Below, piece after piece: positions 54,748-63,778 of a DNA stretch of 64,000 nucleotides. Source of the stretch: Propionispira raffinosivorans DSM 20765 (GTDB taxonomy: Bacteria > Bacillota > Negativicutes > Selenomonadales > Selenomonadaceae); the NCBI RefSeq assembly GCF_000381065.1, contig NZ_KB905840.1, forward strand, positions 124,001 to 188,000, written 5' to 3'. A program made the translations under genes and the position numbers. Position 1 is the first letter of the stretch. Every line of letters starts with the position of its first letter. The notes beneath the pieces were generated by a model. That model ran no database searches, was not told the DNA's origin, and saw only the letters and a program-made list of their open reading frames with translations.

Positions 54748-56338
54748 GGCAGTTGCTTCCAAAAGCAGAAGTCCAATGCTAATTGCTGGTGCAGTTAGTT
54801 TGGCTGCTTTTATGGAAGTATTAGATACAACGATTGCCAACGTCGCACTGTCACATATATCGGGATCTTTGGGGGCAACATCGGAGGAAAGTACTTGGGT
54901 TTTGACTTCTTATCTTGTGGCGAATGGGATTATTTTACCCTTATCAGGTTGGTTATCGAGTGTTTTTGGTCGGAAAAATTTCTTTTTGTTATGTATATTA
55001 GGCTTTAGCATCACTTCGTTTTTGTGTGGTATTGCGACGTCTCTGCCCATGCTCATTGTGTTTCGGATGTTGCAAGGTTTGGCTGGGGGCGGGCTGCAGC
55101 CGAGTCAACAGGCAATTATCAAAGACAGTTTTCCACCGGAAAAATTGGGAATGGCTTTTGCTATCACTGGTATTACGACGGTATTGGCACCGATTTTAGG
55201 ACCTGTTACAGGCGGCTATATCACTGATAATTTTAGTTGGCGCTGGATATTTTTTATCAATATTCCAGTTGGCATGCTGGCTTTGTTTTTAGTGAAGGCA
55301 CTGGTTCAAGATCCGCCAAGTGCTAAAAAGCAGAAAGTAGAATCTGTGGATTATATAGGTCTAGGTCTCATTGCACTCGGGCTTGGAACACTGCAGGTTG
55401 TATTGGATAAAGGGCAGCAAGAGGATTGGTTTTCGAGTGATTTTATTCTAATTTTTGCAGTCATTTCTATTGTGAGTTTAATCGCAGCGGTGATTTGGAT
55501 TTTACGGCAAAAACATCCGATTATTGAATTGAAATTATTTAAAATTCCCAGCTTTACCATGCCGTGTATCATGATATTTTTTGTTGGATTTGCTCTTTAT
55601 TCGAGTGCTATGCTTTTGCCAATGGAGGTTCAGGCTAACTTTGGCTATGATGCAACTTTATCAGGGCTTGTACTTTCGCCTAGTGGGCTGGCTACTTTAT
55701 TGATGATGCCGGTTGTCGGCCGCCTGGTCAATCGCATTCAGGGAAAATACCTCATTTCCTTTGGTATGCTGTTGACGGCTGGAGGCATGTGGGCTACGGG
55801 AATGGTAACCCCGCAAACGGATTATAATACTTTTATGTGGGTACGTATTTTGCAGATTGTTGGGCTCCCCTTTTTATTTGTACCAGCCAGTACGATGGCT
55901 TTTTCAAAAATTACGGAGGAGCACAGCAGCAATGCCTCAGCGATTATTGCTCTTATGAGAAATCTTGGTGGCAGTGTCGGGATTGCCATTGTAACCAATA
56001 AACTGATTCAAAGTCAGCAAATTGAACAATCTTATCTGGTGGATCATTTGAATTCGGCAAGTACGGTTTTCCAATCTACACTAGCGGCTTATACGCATCA
56101 GTTTATGCAAATGGGAGTGCCTTCTATGATGACTTTTGATGCTGCACAACATGCTGCATTGGCAAAGATCTATCAGCAGGTTGCCTTACAGGCAAGTTTA
56201 CTTGCCTATCGCGATGCCTATAACTTTATGGCTGCTATTTTATTGGTTTTAGCAGTAGTAGCTTTGTTTATGCCACGGGATAGTTATCACAAAGTAGAAT
56301 ATAAAAGGCCAGAGACTTGTGAATCTGAGAAAATGTAG
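54740..56338 (+). CDS. DHA2-family MFS drug exporter (EmrB-like, 14 helices)
   Basis: 532 residues with 14 predicted membrane segments. DHA2 motifs include AFMEVLDTTIANVAL in helix 1, GWLSSVFGRKNFF in loop 2-3, and helix 5 motif GITTVLAPILGPVTGGYI. It should export amphipathic drugs by proton antiport together with the HlyD partner. The ATG at 54740 overlaps the HlyD stop; an in-frame start at 54710 lies deep in the preceding gene. Confidence 0.92.
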   Translation: MYEAVASKSRSPMLIAGAVSLAAFMEVLDTTIANVALSHISGSLGATSEESTWVLTSYLVANGIILPLSGWLSSVFGRKNFFLLCILGFSITSFLCGIATSLPMLIVFRMLQGLAGGGLQPSQQAIIKDSFPPEKLGMAFAITGITTVLAPILGPVTGGYITDNFSWRWIFFINIPVGMLALFLVKALVQDPPSAKKQKVESVDYIGLGLIALGLGTLQVVLDKGQQEDWFSSDFILIFAVISIVSLIAAVIWILRQKHPIIELKLFKIPSFTMPCIMIFFVGFALYSSAMLLPMEVQANFGYDATLSGLVLSPSGLATLLMMPVVGRLVNRIQGKYLISFGMLLTAGGMWATGMVTPQTDYNTFMWVRILQIVGLPFLFVPASTMAFSKITEEHSSNASAIIALMRNLGGSVGIAIVTNKLIQSQQIEQSYLVDHLNSASTVFQSTLAAYTHQFMQMGVPSMMTFDAAQHAALAKIYQQVALQASLLAYRDAYNFMAAILLVLAVVALFMPRDSYHKVEYKRPETCESEKM

Positions 56339-56354
56339 TTTTGTTATGCATAGT

Positions 56355-56396
56355 GAAAAGCCCATCTGTGAAAATTATTCATAGATGGGCTTTTTT
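56355..56396. terminator. Terminator between efflux unit and TyrR-like gene
   Basis: AAAAGCCCATCTGTG against CATAGATGGGCTTTT with T-runs on both strands; it ends both convergent units. Confidence 0.88.
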
Positions 56397-56410
56397 GTAA
56401 TTATTAACTT

Positions 56411-57625
56411 TTAGGCTTGCGAGCTAGCGAAATCAAGACCGTATTTATGGAGTTTTTGGAGGACTCCCGTATGTGATATTCCTAGAGCACGGGCCAGCTT
56501 GCGGGATGTATGATAATGGCAGAGTGCCTGGCAGAGGATTTTTTTCTCGGTTTCGTCGAGTATTTCCCGCAATGTTTTTTTGCCTTCGGTACATTCGGTT
56601 GGCATCGGGGGTGAGGCTTTTTTAGAATCCATTACAATATCTTCTATTTGTATGGAGCGACCTTCGACTAGATTGACAGCTCTTTCAATACGATTTTCCA
56701 GTTCACGAATATTGCCGGGCCAGTCATATTGCATTAAAGCAGCCATGGCCTCGTTGGAGATGGTCAATGTATCACGATTTAAGCGTTTGGCATATTGTTG
56801 TAAAAAGGCAGGAACTAATAGTGAAATATCTTCACGACGTTCTCTTAGTGGTGGTAAAAAGAGGGGGACAACATTTAAGCGATAATATAAGTCGGCACGA
56901 AAACTGCCATCATGCAGCATTTTCTCCAAATTCTGATTTGTTGCAGCGATGATACGGACATCTAAGAGAATTTCTTTTTTACTGCCGATTCGACGGATTT
57001 TGTGTTCTTGTAGGACCCTGAGCAATTTTGCCTGTACATGGGGTGAAATTTCACCAATTTCATCTAAAAATAAGGTTCCACCATTACTCAATTCAAAAAG
57101 TCCGGCCTTGCCACCACGACTGGCTCCAGTAAAAGCACCATCTTCATAGCCGAACAATTCACTTTCTAGTAAATTTTCGGGGAGGACGGCACAATTTAAG
57201 GCCAAAAAACTTTTTGCAGATCGTGGTGATCCAGCATGTAATGCTTTGGCAAATAGTTCTTTGCCTGTACCGGTTTCACCGCGGATCAAAACCGTGGATT
57301 CAGTAACTGCACAACGTTTTGCCATAGTGATTGCCTGTTGCATGGTTGTACTGGCGTGTAAGATTTCATCGAAGATAACAGTAGAATTGGTTGTTTTATT
57401 TTTAGACGAGGCATCATCCAAGGGAAGGACATCAGTGATGGATGCGATTTGTCGAATGGTCTCAAGGACGAGTAATTCACTTTCAGGGGAAATAGATTTT
57501 GTTTCAAGGTGAATTACATTTTTTTCTACCTGCATATACAGGATGTTTAATTGATACTCAAATAATACTCGGGAAATATCAAAAACTAAACCGCAGCGAT
57601 CGATATTTAAGATTTTAATACGCAT
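56411..57625 (-). CDS. Sigma-54-dependent enhancer-binding protein, TyrR-like, lacking PAS
   Basis: 404 residues. An N-terminal ACT-like domain (about 1-70) leads directly, through a short linker, to an AAA+ domain with Walker A GETGTGKE, the sigma-54 contact loop GAFTGA and GTLFLDEIGEI. The C-terminal helix-turn-helix (SRKLARALGISHTGVLQKLHKYGL) is of TyrR type. E. coli TyrR has a PAS domain between ACT and AAA+; here it is absent. The intact GAFTGA means it should activate sigma-54 promoters, unlike E. coli TyrR. It probably senses an aromatic amino acid. It is divergent from an ECF S component. Confidence 0.9.
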   Translation of the reverse strand: MRIKILNIDRCGLVFDISRVLFEYQLNILYMQVEKNVIHLETKSISPESELLVLETIRQIASITDVLPLDDASSKNKTTNSTVIFDEILHASTTMQQAITMAKRCAVTESTVLIRGETGTGKELFAKALHAGSPRSAKSFLALNCAVLPENLLESELFGYEDGAFTGASRGGKAGLFELSNGGTLFLDEIGEISPHVQAKLLRVLQEHKIRRIGSKKEILLDVRIIAATNQNLEKMLHDGSFRADLYYRLNVVPLFLPPLRERREDISLLVPAFLQQYAKRLNRDTLTISNEAMAALMQYDWPGNIRELENRIERAVNLVEGRSIQIEDIVMDSKKASPPMPTECTEGKKTLREILDETEKKILCQALCHYHTSRKLARALGISHTGVLQKLHKYGLDFASSQA

Positions 57626-57836
57626 AAAACAGCCTCCTTGAAATATATGGGTATGTTTTGTAACAGAAAAAGACCATTGAAAACAATATTCTTGTTTCCA
57701 ACAGCCTCAATGCTTAACAACTATTCATTTAAATTCATTTTAGATCAAATTTTATTTTTTTGCAATGTGAGTTTTGCTGTTTTTTCATACTTTCTTGTGT
57801 AAATATTACAGTATAGAGCGTTGATTTTTCTTAATC

Positions 57837-57888
57837 GTTCCATTTGAAATGGAAAAGCGATTGCTTAGTGTGGAACTTCCCGTTATAA
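57837..57888 (+). promoter_or_regulatory. ECF gene promoter with adjoining 17-bp palindrome
   Basis: TTCCATTT-G-AAATGGAA (57837-57853) lies 6 bases before TTGCTT (57860-57865), a 17-bp spacer and TATAAT (57883-57888). The rest of 57626-57980 is AT-rich with no gene. The palindrome is placed like an activator site. Confidence 0.65.
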
Positions 57889-57980
57889 TAAATAGATATC
57901 TTACGATTTTATGATAGTAAGTTATAGTTGGTTGAAAATGCTTCATGCCAACTAATAAATATACTTTGGAGGCTTACGTG

Positions 57981-58505
57981 ATGGCGAATAAGCGAAAATT
58001 AACGACACGTGATTTAATTATGATCGGAATGTTGGCAGCAGTATGCGTACTGGCTACATCGATTAAGATTCCGCTTCCTACAGGCGGGATGGTACATTTA
58101 GGAACAGCAGCAATTTTTATTACGGGAATTTTGTTTGGCGGTGTTTATGCCGGACTGGCAGCAGCCATCGGGTCTGCCTTTTTTGATTTGTTAATGGGAT
58201 TTTCTCCCTATACAATTTGGTCTTTTTTTATTAAAGGTGCCGCAGGGTTTACCGTGGGGATGATGGCCAGAGGTTTGTGGCCAGAAATGATTTCTGGTGA
58301 CCGCTGGATTTTTAAGGCTGTACTCGGTATGGTTTTGGCATCTTTTTGTACATTAGGCGGTTATATTCTTGCTTGGTGGGCAGTGCTCGGCAGTGTTACG
58401 GTGGCTCTTGGCAACAGCCCTAGTTCAGTTATTACTTCAGGTATTGGGTTAATTGTTGCTATGCTTATCGCACCGAAATTACGACATGTTTTAGATAAGC
58501 GTTAA
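57981..58505 (+). CDS. ECF transporter S component
   Basis: 174 residues with five to six membrane segments. The start LTTRDLIMIGMLAAVCVLATSIKIPLPTGGMVHLG and ILFGGVYAGLAAAIGSAFFDLLMG are typical of ECF-type riboflavin/vitamin S components of the DUF1393-like group. It binds a vitamin or similar micronutrient and uses a shared energising module not present in this window. TGGAGG stands 8 bases before the ATG at 57981. The ligand is unknown; the divergent TyrR-like regulator hints at an aromatic compound. Confidence 0.88.
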   Translation: MANKRKLTTRDLIMIGMLAAVCVLATSIKIPLPTGGMVHLGTAAIFITGILFGGVYAGLAAAIGSAFFDLLMGFSPYTIWSFFIKGAAGFTVGMMARGLWPEMISGDRWIFKAVLGMVLASFCTLGGYILAWWAVLGSVTVALGNSPSSVITSGIGLIVAMLIAPKLRHVLDKR

Positions 58506-58571
58506 AAATACAAAGAAAAAACCTATCCTGGTCAAGTTGAATGCCTAGGATAGGTTTTTTCTTTGTATTTT
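58505..58571. terminator. Terminator between ECF and XRE-cupin genes
   Basis: A very long stem: AAATACAAAGAAAAAACCTA and its complement continue into TCCTGG/CCTAGGA. T-runs on both strands suit the convergent arrangement. Confidence 0.88.
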
Positions 58572-58582
58572 ATGGAGTTTGT

Positions 58583-59158
58583 TTATTTGGTGCGAAAACC
58601 TTGTCCCCCGCTAGCTAGTTGATAATAATTTTGAAATTTCACGACACTATCCGTTACATTACGATAAGAATGAGGTTGATCACTTTGGAAACGGATGGCA
58701 TCCCCTGGATTTAGCTCATAAATTTGATCACTCAGTGTTATTTCCAAAATTCCGGCAATGACAAATATATATTCTTCAGAATTCACATCATGAGGATCGG
58801 AACTATGCTGGCAGTGTGGTGCTAGTGTGACGAAAAATATTTCAATATGTTTGTCCTGGTTAAAAGAAAATTGGGGGAATATCGTCATGCCATCCGCATC
58901 AATAACAGATTCGATTTCGCAAAGGCGAATGACTTCGACTGCTGACTTATTGATGGCGATGAGTCGGTTAAACGGGATTTGCAGACCGGAGGCTATTTTC
59001 CATAAGGTATTGACGGTAGGGTTGGATTCCGATCGTTCAATTTGTCCAAGCAGCGCTTTACTAACGCCAGAAACTTCTGATAATTTATCTAGACTTAATT
59101 TCCGTTGGTGGCGAATTTCAGCAAGATTATTAGCAATGATTGCAGTTAAATCATTCAT
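58583..59158 (-). CDS. XRE-family regulator with C-terminal cupin domain
   Basis: 191 residues. An N-terminal Cro/CI helix-turn-helix (IRHQRKLSLDKLSEVSGVSKALLGQIERSESNPTVNTLWKIA) is followed by a cupin_2 domain from about residue 100 (EEYIFVIAGILEITLSDQIYELNPGDAIRFQSDQPHSYRN). Such regulators bind small metabolites such as polyamines or amino acids in the cupin barrel. AAAGGAG precedes the ATG. A 22-bp perfect inverted repeat lies about 100 bp upstream. Target genes are not apparent. Confidence 0.92.
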   Translation of the reverse strand: MNDLTAIIANNLAEIRHQRKLSLDKLSEVSGVSKALLGQIERSESNPTVNTLWKIASGLQIPFNRLIAINKSAVEVIRLCEIESVIDADGMTIFPQFSFNQDKHIEIFFVTLAPHCQHSSDPHDVNSEEYIFVIAGILEITLSDQIYELNPGDAIRFQSDQPHSYRNVTDSVVKFQNYYQLASGGQGFRTK

Positions 59159-59253
59159 AAAATCACTCCTTTGTATAAAATCTTTTCAAATATATTGTAC
59201 AAAACATTTGTGTATTATATAGCAATTGTATAGCACTTATGTATAATATATCA

Positions 59254-59303
59254 TATACAGTAAGTAATGCAATATTAAATAATATTGCATTACTTACTGT
59301 ATA
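59254..59303. promoter_or_regulatory. Perfect 22-bp inverted repeat between XRE-cupin gene and ppx
   Basis: Arms at 59254-59275 and 59282-59303 are perfect complements with a 6-base loop (core CAGTAAGTAATGCAATAT). On the minus strand a possible -35 TTGCAT lies within it. It resembles the palindrome at metN in form, not in full sequence. Confidence 0.75.
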
Positions 59304-59399
59304 TTCAGACTCGCTAATAGACTGCTCATTGCGGCATGATAATGTTTCTGGTGGCGTTGGTTAGATTTACATCTTTTAGTTTCTAGTAAAATAAAAGAA

Positions 59400-59453
59400 T
59401 TAACAGAAAATTAACGACAATTTAACATAACTTCATCAAAAATATACTACAAT
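59400..59453 (+). promoter_or_regulatory. PhoP-type box and -10 of the ppx-ppk promoter
   Basis: TTAACA (59400), TTAACG (59411) and TTAACA (59422) lie in exact 11-bp phase, with a weak fourth hexamer TCATCA (59433). A TACAAT -10 (59448-59453) follows exactly 20 bp after the third hexamer, the same layout as upstream of ugpB. There is no good -35, as expected for a PhoP-activated promoter. Confidence 0.75.
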
Positions 59454-59551
59454 ACAGTGCAGGAGTTTCCGTGTAAATAAGCGAAGGTTTATTACATTTA
59501 AGGGACATGCAGTTTAGTTGTAGAAAATATGAATAGATGGAGTGGTTCGTT

Positions 59552-60706
59552 ATGGTTCATGCAATTATCGATATTGGTTCAAATTCTATCCGTTTAGCCA
59601 TATATAAAATGGATGAAGACCAATTAACAATCTTATTGAATAAAAAATATACAGCTGGTCTGGCCGCTTATGTTAAAAATGAAGAAATGACACAAGTTGG
59701 TATTGATAAAACTTGTCAGGTCTTAGATGAATTCAAAGTTTTATTAGATGCCTTCCATATTACCAGTGTATCAGCTTTTGCAACGGCTGCGTTGCGCAAT
59801 ATTTCGAATAGTGCTGCAGCTATTGAGCAAATCACGAAAAAAACAGGTGTAGTCGTTACAGTTCTTTCGGGGACGGAAGAGGCTACACTTGATTTTATTG
59901 GAGCAACGCATGCAACACAGGCTAAAACTGGTTTACTGCTTGATATCGGCGGTGCGAGCACAGAACTGGTTTTGTATGAAGATGGTTTGATCGTCAATGC
60001 AGTGAGTCTGCCAATTGGTTCATTAAATGCATACGGGCAATATGTTCATTATTTATTACCAAATAAAAGTGAAAGAAAAGCGATAAAAGAAGCTGTTTTG
60101 ACGGAATTGTCAAAAATTACAGATATGGATTCCAGCAAACAAGCCTTTGTTTGTGGCGTGGGCGGATCGATTCGTGCCGCGGGGAAAATTAATAATTATC
60201 TATTTAATTTACCACCAGATACAGATGAAATTAAAGCACCAAATGTAAAAAAGATGATTAAGCTATTAGAAAATGATGAAGAAGATGATCTGATTTCGAG
60301 TGAAACCTTAAACATTTTATTAAAAACAGTTCCAGATCGTATTGAAACGATTTTGCCGGGCATGATTATATTACATACGTTGATAAAATATTTTAAAAGC
60401 GAAACGATTGTGGTTAGTAAATCGGGCGTGCGCGAAGGGTATTTATATCAAAATATAATTCCGCAAAAGAAAAAGTCCACCAAATCGATTCAAACCAGTA
60501 AAGCAAAAAGTCAAACCACTGTCGAACCAACAAGTCAACCAGTTGCTGTGGCAAAAGTTCGTAAAGCCCCTAAAACCCCAAGAACTCCTAAAATGCCTCG
60601 AGTGCCAAAAATAGCAAAAAAAGTGGTAGATAAAACGAATCAGGGGAAAATAGAACCGGAAAAAAGTGTTGTAGAGGTACAAGATGGGCAATCAACAGAA
60701 TCCTGA
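59552..60706 (+). CDS. ppx: Ppx/GppA exopolyphosphatase with basic C-terminal tail
   Basis: 384 residues. The ASKHA phosphate loops are seen in IIDIGSNSIRLAIY and LLDIGGASTELVLYEDG, and GVGGSIRAAGKI marks the second half. The core ends near residue 310. The last 75 residues are a low-complexity Lys/Pro/Thr-rich tail with repeats such as KTPRTPKMPRVPK, unusual for the family. The ATG at 59552 (MVHAIIDIG) has GGAG 10 bases upstream. It overlaps ppk by 23 bases and should degrade polyphosphate or pppGpp. Confidence 0.92.
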   Translation: MVHAIIDIGSNSIRLAIYKMDEDQLTILLNKKYTAGLAAYVKNEEMTQVGIDKTCQVLDEFKVLLDAFHITSVSAFATAALRNISNSAAAIEQITKKTGVVVTVLSGTEEATLDFIGATHATQAKTGLLLDIGGASTELVLYEDGLIVNAVSLPIGSLNAYGQYVHYLLPNKSERKAIKEAVLTELSKITDMDSSKQAFVCGVGGSIRAAGKINNYLFNLPPDTDEIKAPNVKKMIKLLENDEEDDLISSETLNILLKTVPDRIETILPGMIILHTLIKYFKSETIVVSKSGVREGYLYQNIIPQKKKSTKSIQTSKAKSQTTVEPTSQPVAVAKVRKAPKTPRTPKMPRVPKIAKKVVDKTNQGKIEPEKSVVEVQDGQSTES

Positions 60707-62768
60707 TATCAGTTATACACAAAACCGTGAGTTATCCTGGCTGAATTTTAATGAACGTGTTTTAGATGAGGCTGCCGATGAACAGGTACCCCTATATGAA
60801 CGGTTGAAGTTTGTGGCGATTTTTACGAATAATCTTGATGAGTTTTTTATGATTCGGGTGGGCAGCTTATTTGATTTAACTTTACTCAAAAAGGAAAATC
60901 GTGATAATAAGAGTTTGCTTACAGCCAAGGAACAATTAGATAAAATCTTTGCGGCAGCAGAAAAGCTGTATACGAAACGAGATATTGTTTTTGCCGCGAT
61001 TGAAGAACAACTGTGCACAGCCAATATTGAAAGACTAAAAATGAATCAATTGACAACGGATGAACAATCTGAGATGGAAAAATATTTTGAAAATTATATT
61101 GCTCCCTTATTGTCACCGCAAATTATTGATTTTCAACATCCATTTCCGCATTTAAGCAATCAGCTGTTGCATATTGCTGTACTTTTAAAGCATAATCGGA
61201 AGGTGACATTAGGAATTATTCCCGTGCCGGTTTCACTGCCGAAATTGATTTTTTTGCCAGGTGAAAAAACCCGCTACATATTAGTGTCAGAAATTATGCT
61301 GGCTTTTGTAGCGAAGATATTTGATATGTATTCTGTTATTGATAAGTCGGTTATTTGTGTGACACGCAATGCTGATATCAGTCCTGATGATGAAGCAAGT
61401 GAAGTAGGCGAGGATTATCTGCATCATGTCAAAAAAACGCTGAAAAAACGTCTGCGGCTTGAACCTGTCCGTTTAGAAATGGAAACGATGGGAGATTCCC
61501 TGATGATTACGTATCTTTGTAACAGGCTTCATATTGATCCAACCCAAATCTATAAGACCAAGACGCCGATTAGCTTATCCTATGTGTTTTCTTTAGGGGA
61601 TAAATTCACCTATCAGCAGCAACAGGATTTGCAGTATAAAAAATTCAAGCCAAGTCCTTTTTGTGAGGTTGATGTTAATACTCGTATGTTAGATTATGTC
61701 TTGCATAAAGATGTTTTACTTACATTTCCATATCAAAATTTTGATTTGTTTTTGCGTTTGATTAAAGAAGCAGCCTATGATGAAAAAGTCGTTTCCATCA
61801 AAATCACGATTTATCGAATGGGTAATCATAAGGCGAAATTGATGAACTATTTGATTATTGCGGCTGAAATGGGCAAAGAGGTTACCGTCGTGATGGAAGT
61901 TCGAGCTAGGTTTGATGAGCAGAACAACATGAATTGGGCTGAAAATCTGAGCGAAGCAGGCTGTAATATCCTTTATGGATTTAAGGGATATAAGATTCAT
62001 TCTAAAATTTGTCTAATTACACGTTATGAGGCAGAAAAAGTACAATATATTACCCAGATCGGTACGGGAAACTATAATGCACAAACCGCTGCGATCTATA
62101 CGGATCTTGCCCTGATTACGGCCAATCAGGAAATTGGCAAAGACGCGGTAACTTTTTTTAAAAACATGTGTATTGCTAATTTGAATGGTAATTATGATAC
62201 CTTGCTCGTAGCACCGGTGAATTTGAAACAGCAGATTGTCGAATTGATCGGACAGGAAATGCACAAAGCACAATTGGGTAAAAAAAGTGGCATTTTGCTT
62301 AAAATGAATTCCCTGACAGATCGTGATCTCATTGAGCAATTAGTTTTGGCGGCACAAGCTGGCGTGAAAATTAAATTGATTGTAAGAGGAATTTGCTGCT
62401 TGCTGCCGAATGTCTTAGGTAAGACGGAAAATATTACAGTGATTAGTATTGTTGGACGTTTTTTAGAACATTCTAGGATTTTTTGTTTTGGCGTTGGGGT
62501 AAATATGCGAATGTATATATCCTCAGCAGATTTAATGACCCGCAATACGGAACATCGCGTTGAAATTGCTTGCCCAATTTTTGACAAGCAGGTGAAACAA
62601 AAAATTTATGCAACGCTTAAAATTATGTTAATGGACAATGTAAAAGGGCGACAGCTGCAAAATGATGGAACTTATAGAAAACGAATGGGACATGCAAAAC
62701 GAATCGACAGCCAGCAATATTTTATTGATTCGTTCAGTGCATTGCTTGTCGCTGCAAACAAACTGTAA
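60684..62768 (+). CDS. ppk1: Polyphosphate kinase 1
   Basis: 694 residues with all four PPK1 domains. The N-terminal start NRELSWLNFNERVLDEA is typical. Catalytic histidines His439 (in YKIHSKICLI) and His596 (in LEHSRIFCFG) are present, along with VMEVRARFDEQNNMNWAENL and IGTGNYNAQTA. It reversibly makes polyphosphate from ATP. The start overlaps the ppx stop, so making and breaking polyphosphate are translated together, under the PhoP-type promoter at 59400-59453. Confidence 0.97.
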   Translation: MGNQQNPDISYTQNRELSWLNFNERVLDEAADEQVPLYERLKFVAIFTNNLDEFFMIRVGSLFDLTLLKKENRDNKSLLTAKEQLDKIFAAAEKLYTKRDIVFAAIEEQLCTANIERLKMNQLTTDEQSEMEKYFENYIAPLLSPQIIDFQHPFPHLSNQLLHIAVLLKHNRKVTLGIIPVPVSLPKLIFLPGEKTRYILVSEIMLAFVAKIFDMYSVIDKSVICVTRNADISPDDEASEVGEDYLHHVKKTLKKRLRLEPVRLEMETMGDSLMITYLCNRLHIDPTQIYKTKTPISLSYVFSLGDKFTYQQQQDLQYKKFKPSPFCEVDVNTRMLDYVLHKDVLLTFPYQNFDLFLRLIKEAAYDEKVVSIKITIYRMGNHKAKLMNYLIIAAEMGKEVTVVMEVRARFDEQNNMNWAENLSEAGCNILYGFKGYKIHSKICLITRYEAEKVQYITQIGTGNYNAQTAAIYTDLALITANQEIGKDAVTFFKNMCIANLNGNYDTLLVAPVNLKQQIVELIGQEMHKAQLGKKSGILLKMNSLTDRDLIEQLVLAAQAGVKIKLIVRGICCLLPNVLGKTENITVISIVGRFLEHSRIFCFGVGVNMRMYISSADLMTRNTEHRVEIACPIFDKQVKQKIYATLKIMLMDNVKGRQLQNDGTYRKRMGHAKRIDSQQYFIDSFSALLVAANKL

Positions 62769-62800
62769 AATTAGGACTCATTATTTTTACCTGTATCACG

Positions 62801-62849
62801 AGGAAAAGCCTGTCCTGTTATCATTAATGTATACAGGATAGGCTTTTCT
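62801..62849 (+). terminator. Terminator of ppx-ppk
   Basis: AAAAGCCTGTCCTG against CAGGATAGGCTTTT with a T-rich end, 30-80 bases after the ppk stop. Confidence 0.85.
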
Positions 62850-62896
62850 ACTATTTCTTATGCTTGGTAAATTTTGAGAATGGATGGGGTGCTGAA

Positions 62897-63727
62897 ATGG
62901 AAGCTGATTTTAATCCACTAAGCTTTTACGAACAAGAACAGCTGTCATTGATCGAACAATGGAAAAAAGAGTCTCCTGGTATGGCAACTCATGTTACGAG
63001 CACCGTTTTAAAACCGGTCACTTGGATTGCTGAAAAAATGATTCCGCAAGCTGCCATAAAAGGGGCGTTAGATTTTGCAAACCTTATTGGTAAATTATTA
63101 GCGGATGAAAGTGATCTGAAAAGAGATGCAGGTGTCCGCAGTATTTCAGAGCTTAAACAAAAAGATCTTGCCTTGTCTGACCGACTGGCAAATCAGGTTC
63201 ATAATTGGGGAATTGGCATGGCCGGCGGGGAAGGCGGCCTGACAGGAGCTGCCGGTGCGATTGGAATAGCTGCCGATGTACCAGCTATTATCACGCTGGC
63301 GCTTAGAACAATCCATAAAATAGGATTGTGTTATGGGTATGAAGCGAAAACAAAAGGCGATCAGGAGTTTATTTTCGGAATCATGTCAGCTTCGGGATCA
63401 AATTCGATTCAAGAAAAGCAGGCTGCTCTCGCAGTGCTGCGGAACATCCAAATTCATGTTATGAATAACACATTCGATCAATTGGTTAAGCAGCAGTTTG
63501 GCGGGCAAACGACTCTTCTTACTACGAAAGTTTTAGCAAATCAATTAGGAATCAATTTGACAAAGCGGAAAGCCTTGCAGGTTATTCCGGCATTAGGGGC
63601 TTTAGTGGGTGCTTCTGTCAATGGCTGGTATATCAAAGAAGTTGGCTGGGCTGCCAGACGATCTTATCAAGAAAAATGGCTGATTGATAATCATAAGATT
63701 CATGAGGTTCAAGATGGAGTGCATTAA
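62897..63727 (+). CDS. EcsC-family protein
   Basis: 276 residues of the EcsC family (PF12787): a small-residue-rich central stretch GMAGGEGGLTGAAGAIGIAADVPAIITLALRTIHKIGLCYGY and a C-terminal IPALGALVGASVNGWYIKEVGWAARRSYQEKWL. The family is named after a gene in the B. subtilis ecs operon, but its role is not clear. The ATG at 62897 follows GATGGGGTG; a start at 62864 would add 11 residues. It follows the ppk terminator and is probably transcribed separately. Confidence 0.88.
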   Translation: MEADFNPLSFYEQEQLSLIEQWKKESPGMATHVTSTVLKPVTWIAEKMIPQAAIKGALDFANLIGKLLADESDLKRDAGVRSISELKQKDLALSDRLANQVHNWGIGMAGGEGGLTGAAGAIGIAADVPAIITLALRTIHKIGLCYGYEAKTKGDQEFIFGIMSASGSNSIQEKQAALAVLRNIQIHVMNNTFDQLVKQQFGGQTTLLTTKVLANQLGINLTKRKALQVIPALGALVGASVNGWYIKEVGWAARRSYQEKWLIDNHKIHEVQDGVH

Positions 63728-63746
63728 AACGTACAATTACAGGGAG

Positions 63747-63778
63747 AAGGCATGCCGCTTTATGGGCATGCCTTTTTT
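63747..63778 (+). terminator. Terminator after EcsC-family gene
   Basis: AAGGCATGCC/GGCATGCCTT stem with eight-base loop and a T-run. Confidence 0.9.

Noticed and set aside
57711..57735. TTAACA followed by TCATTT as a PhoP box near the TyrR-like gene
   Set aside because: Only one true hexamer is present and no -10 lies at the expected distance.
57866..57882. TGGAACTTCCCGTTA upstream of the ECF gene as a sigma-54 site
   Set aside because: The -12 GC is missing, and a well-spaced sigma-70 promoter explains the sequence better.
62192..62587. A 131-codon open frame on the minus strand
   Set aside because: It is a shadow of ppk, whose catalytic motifs read on the plus strand.
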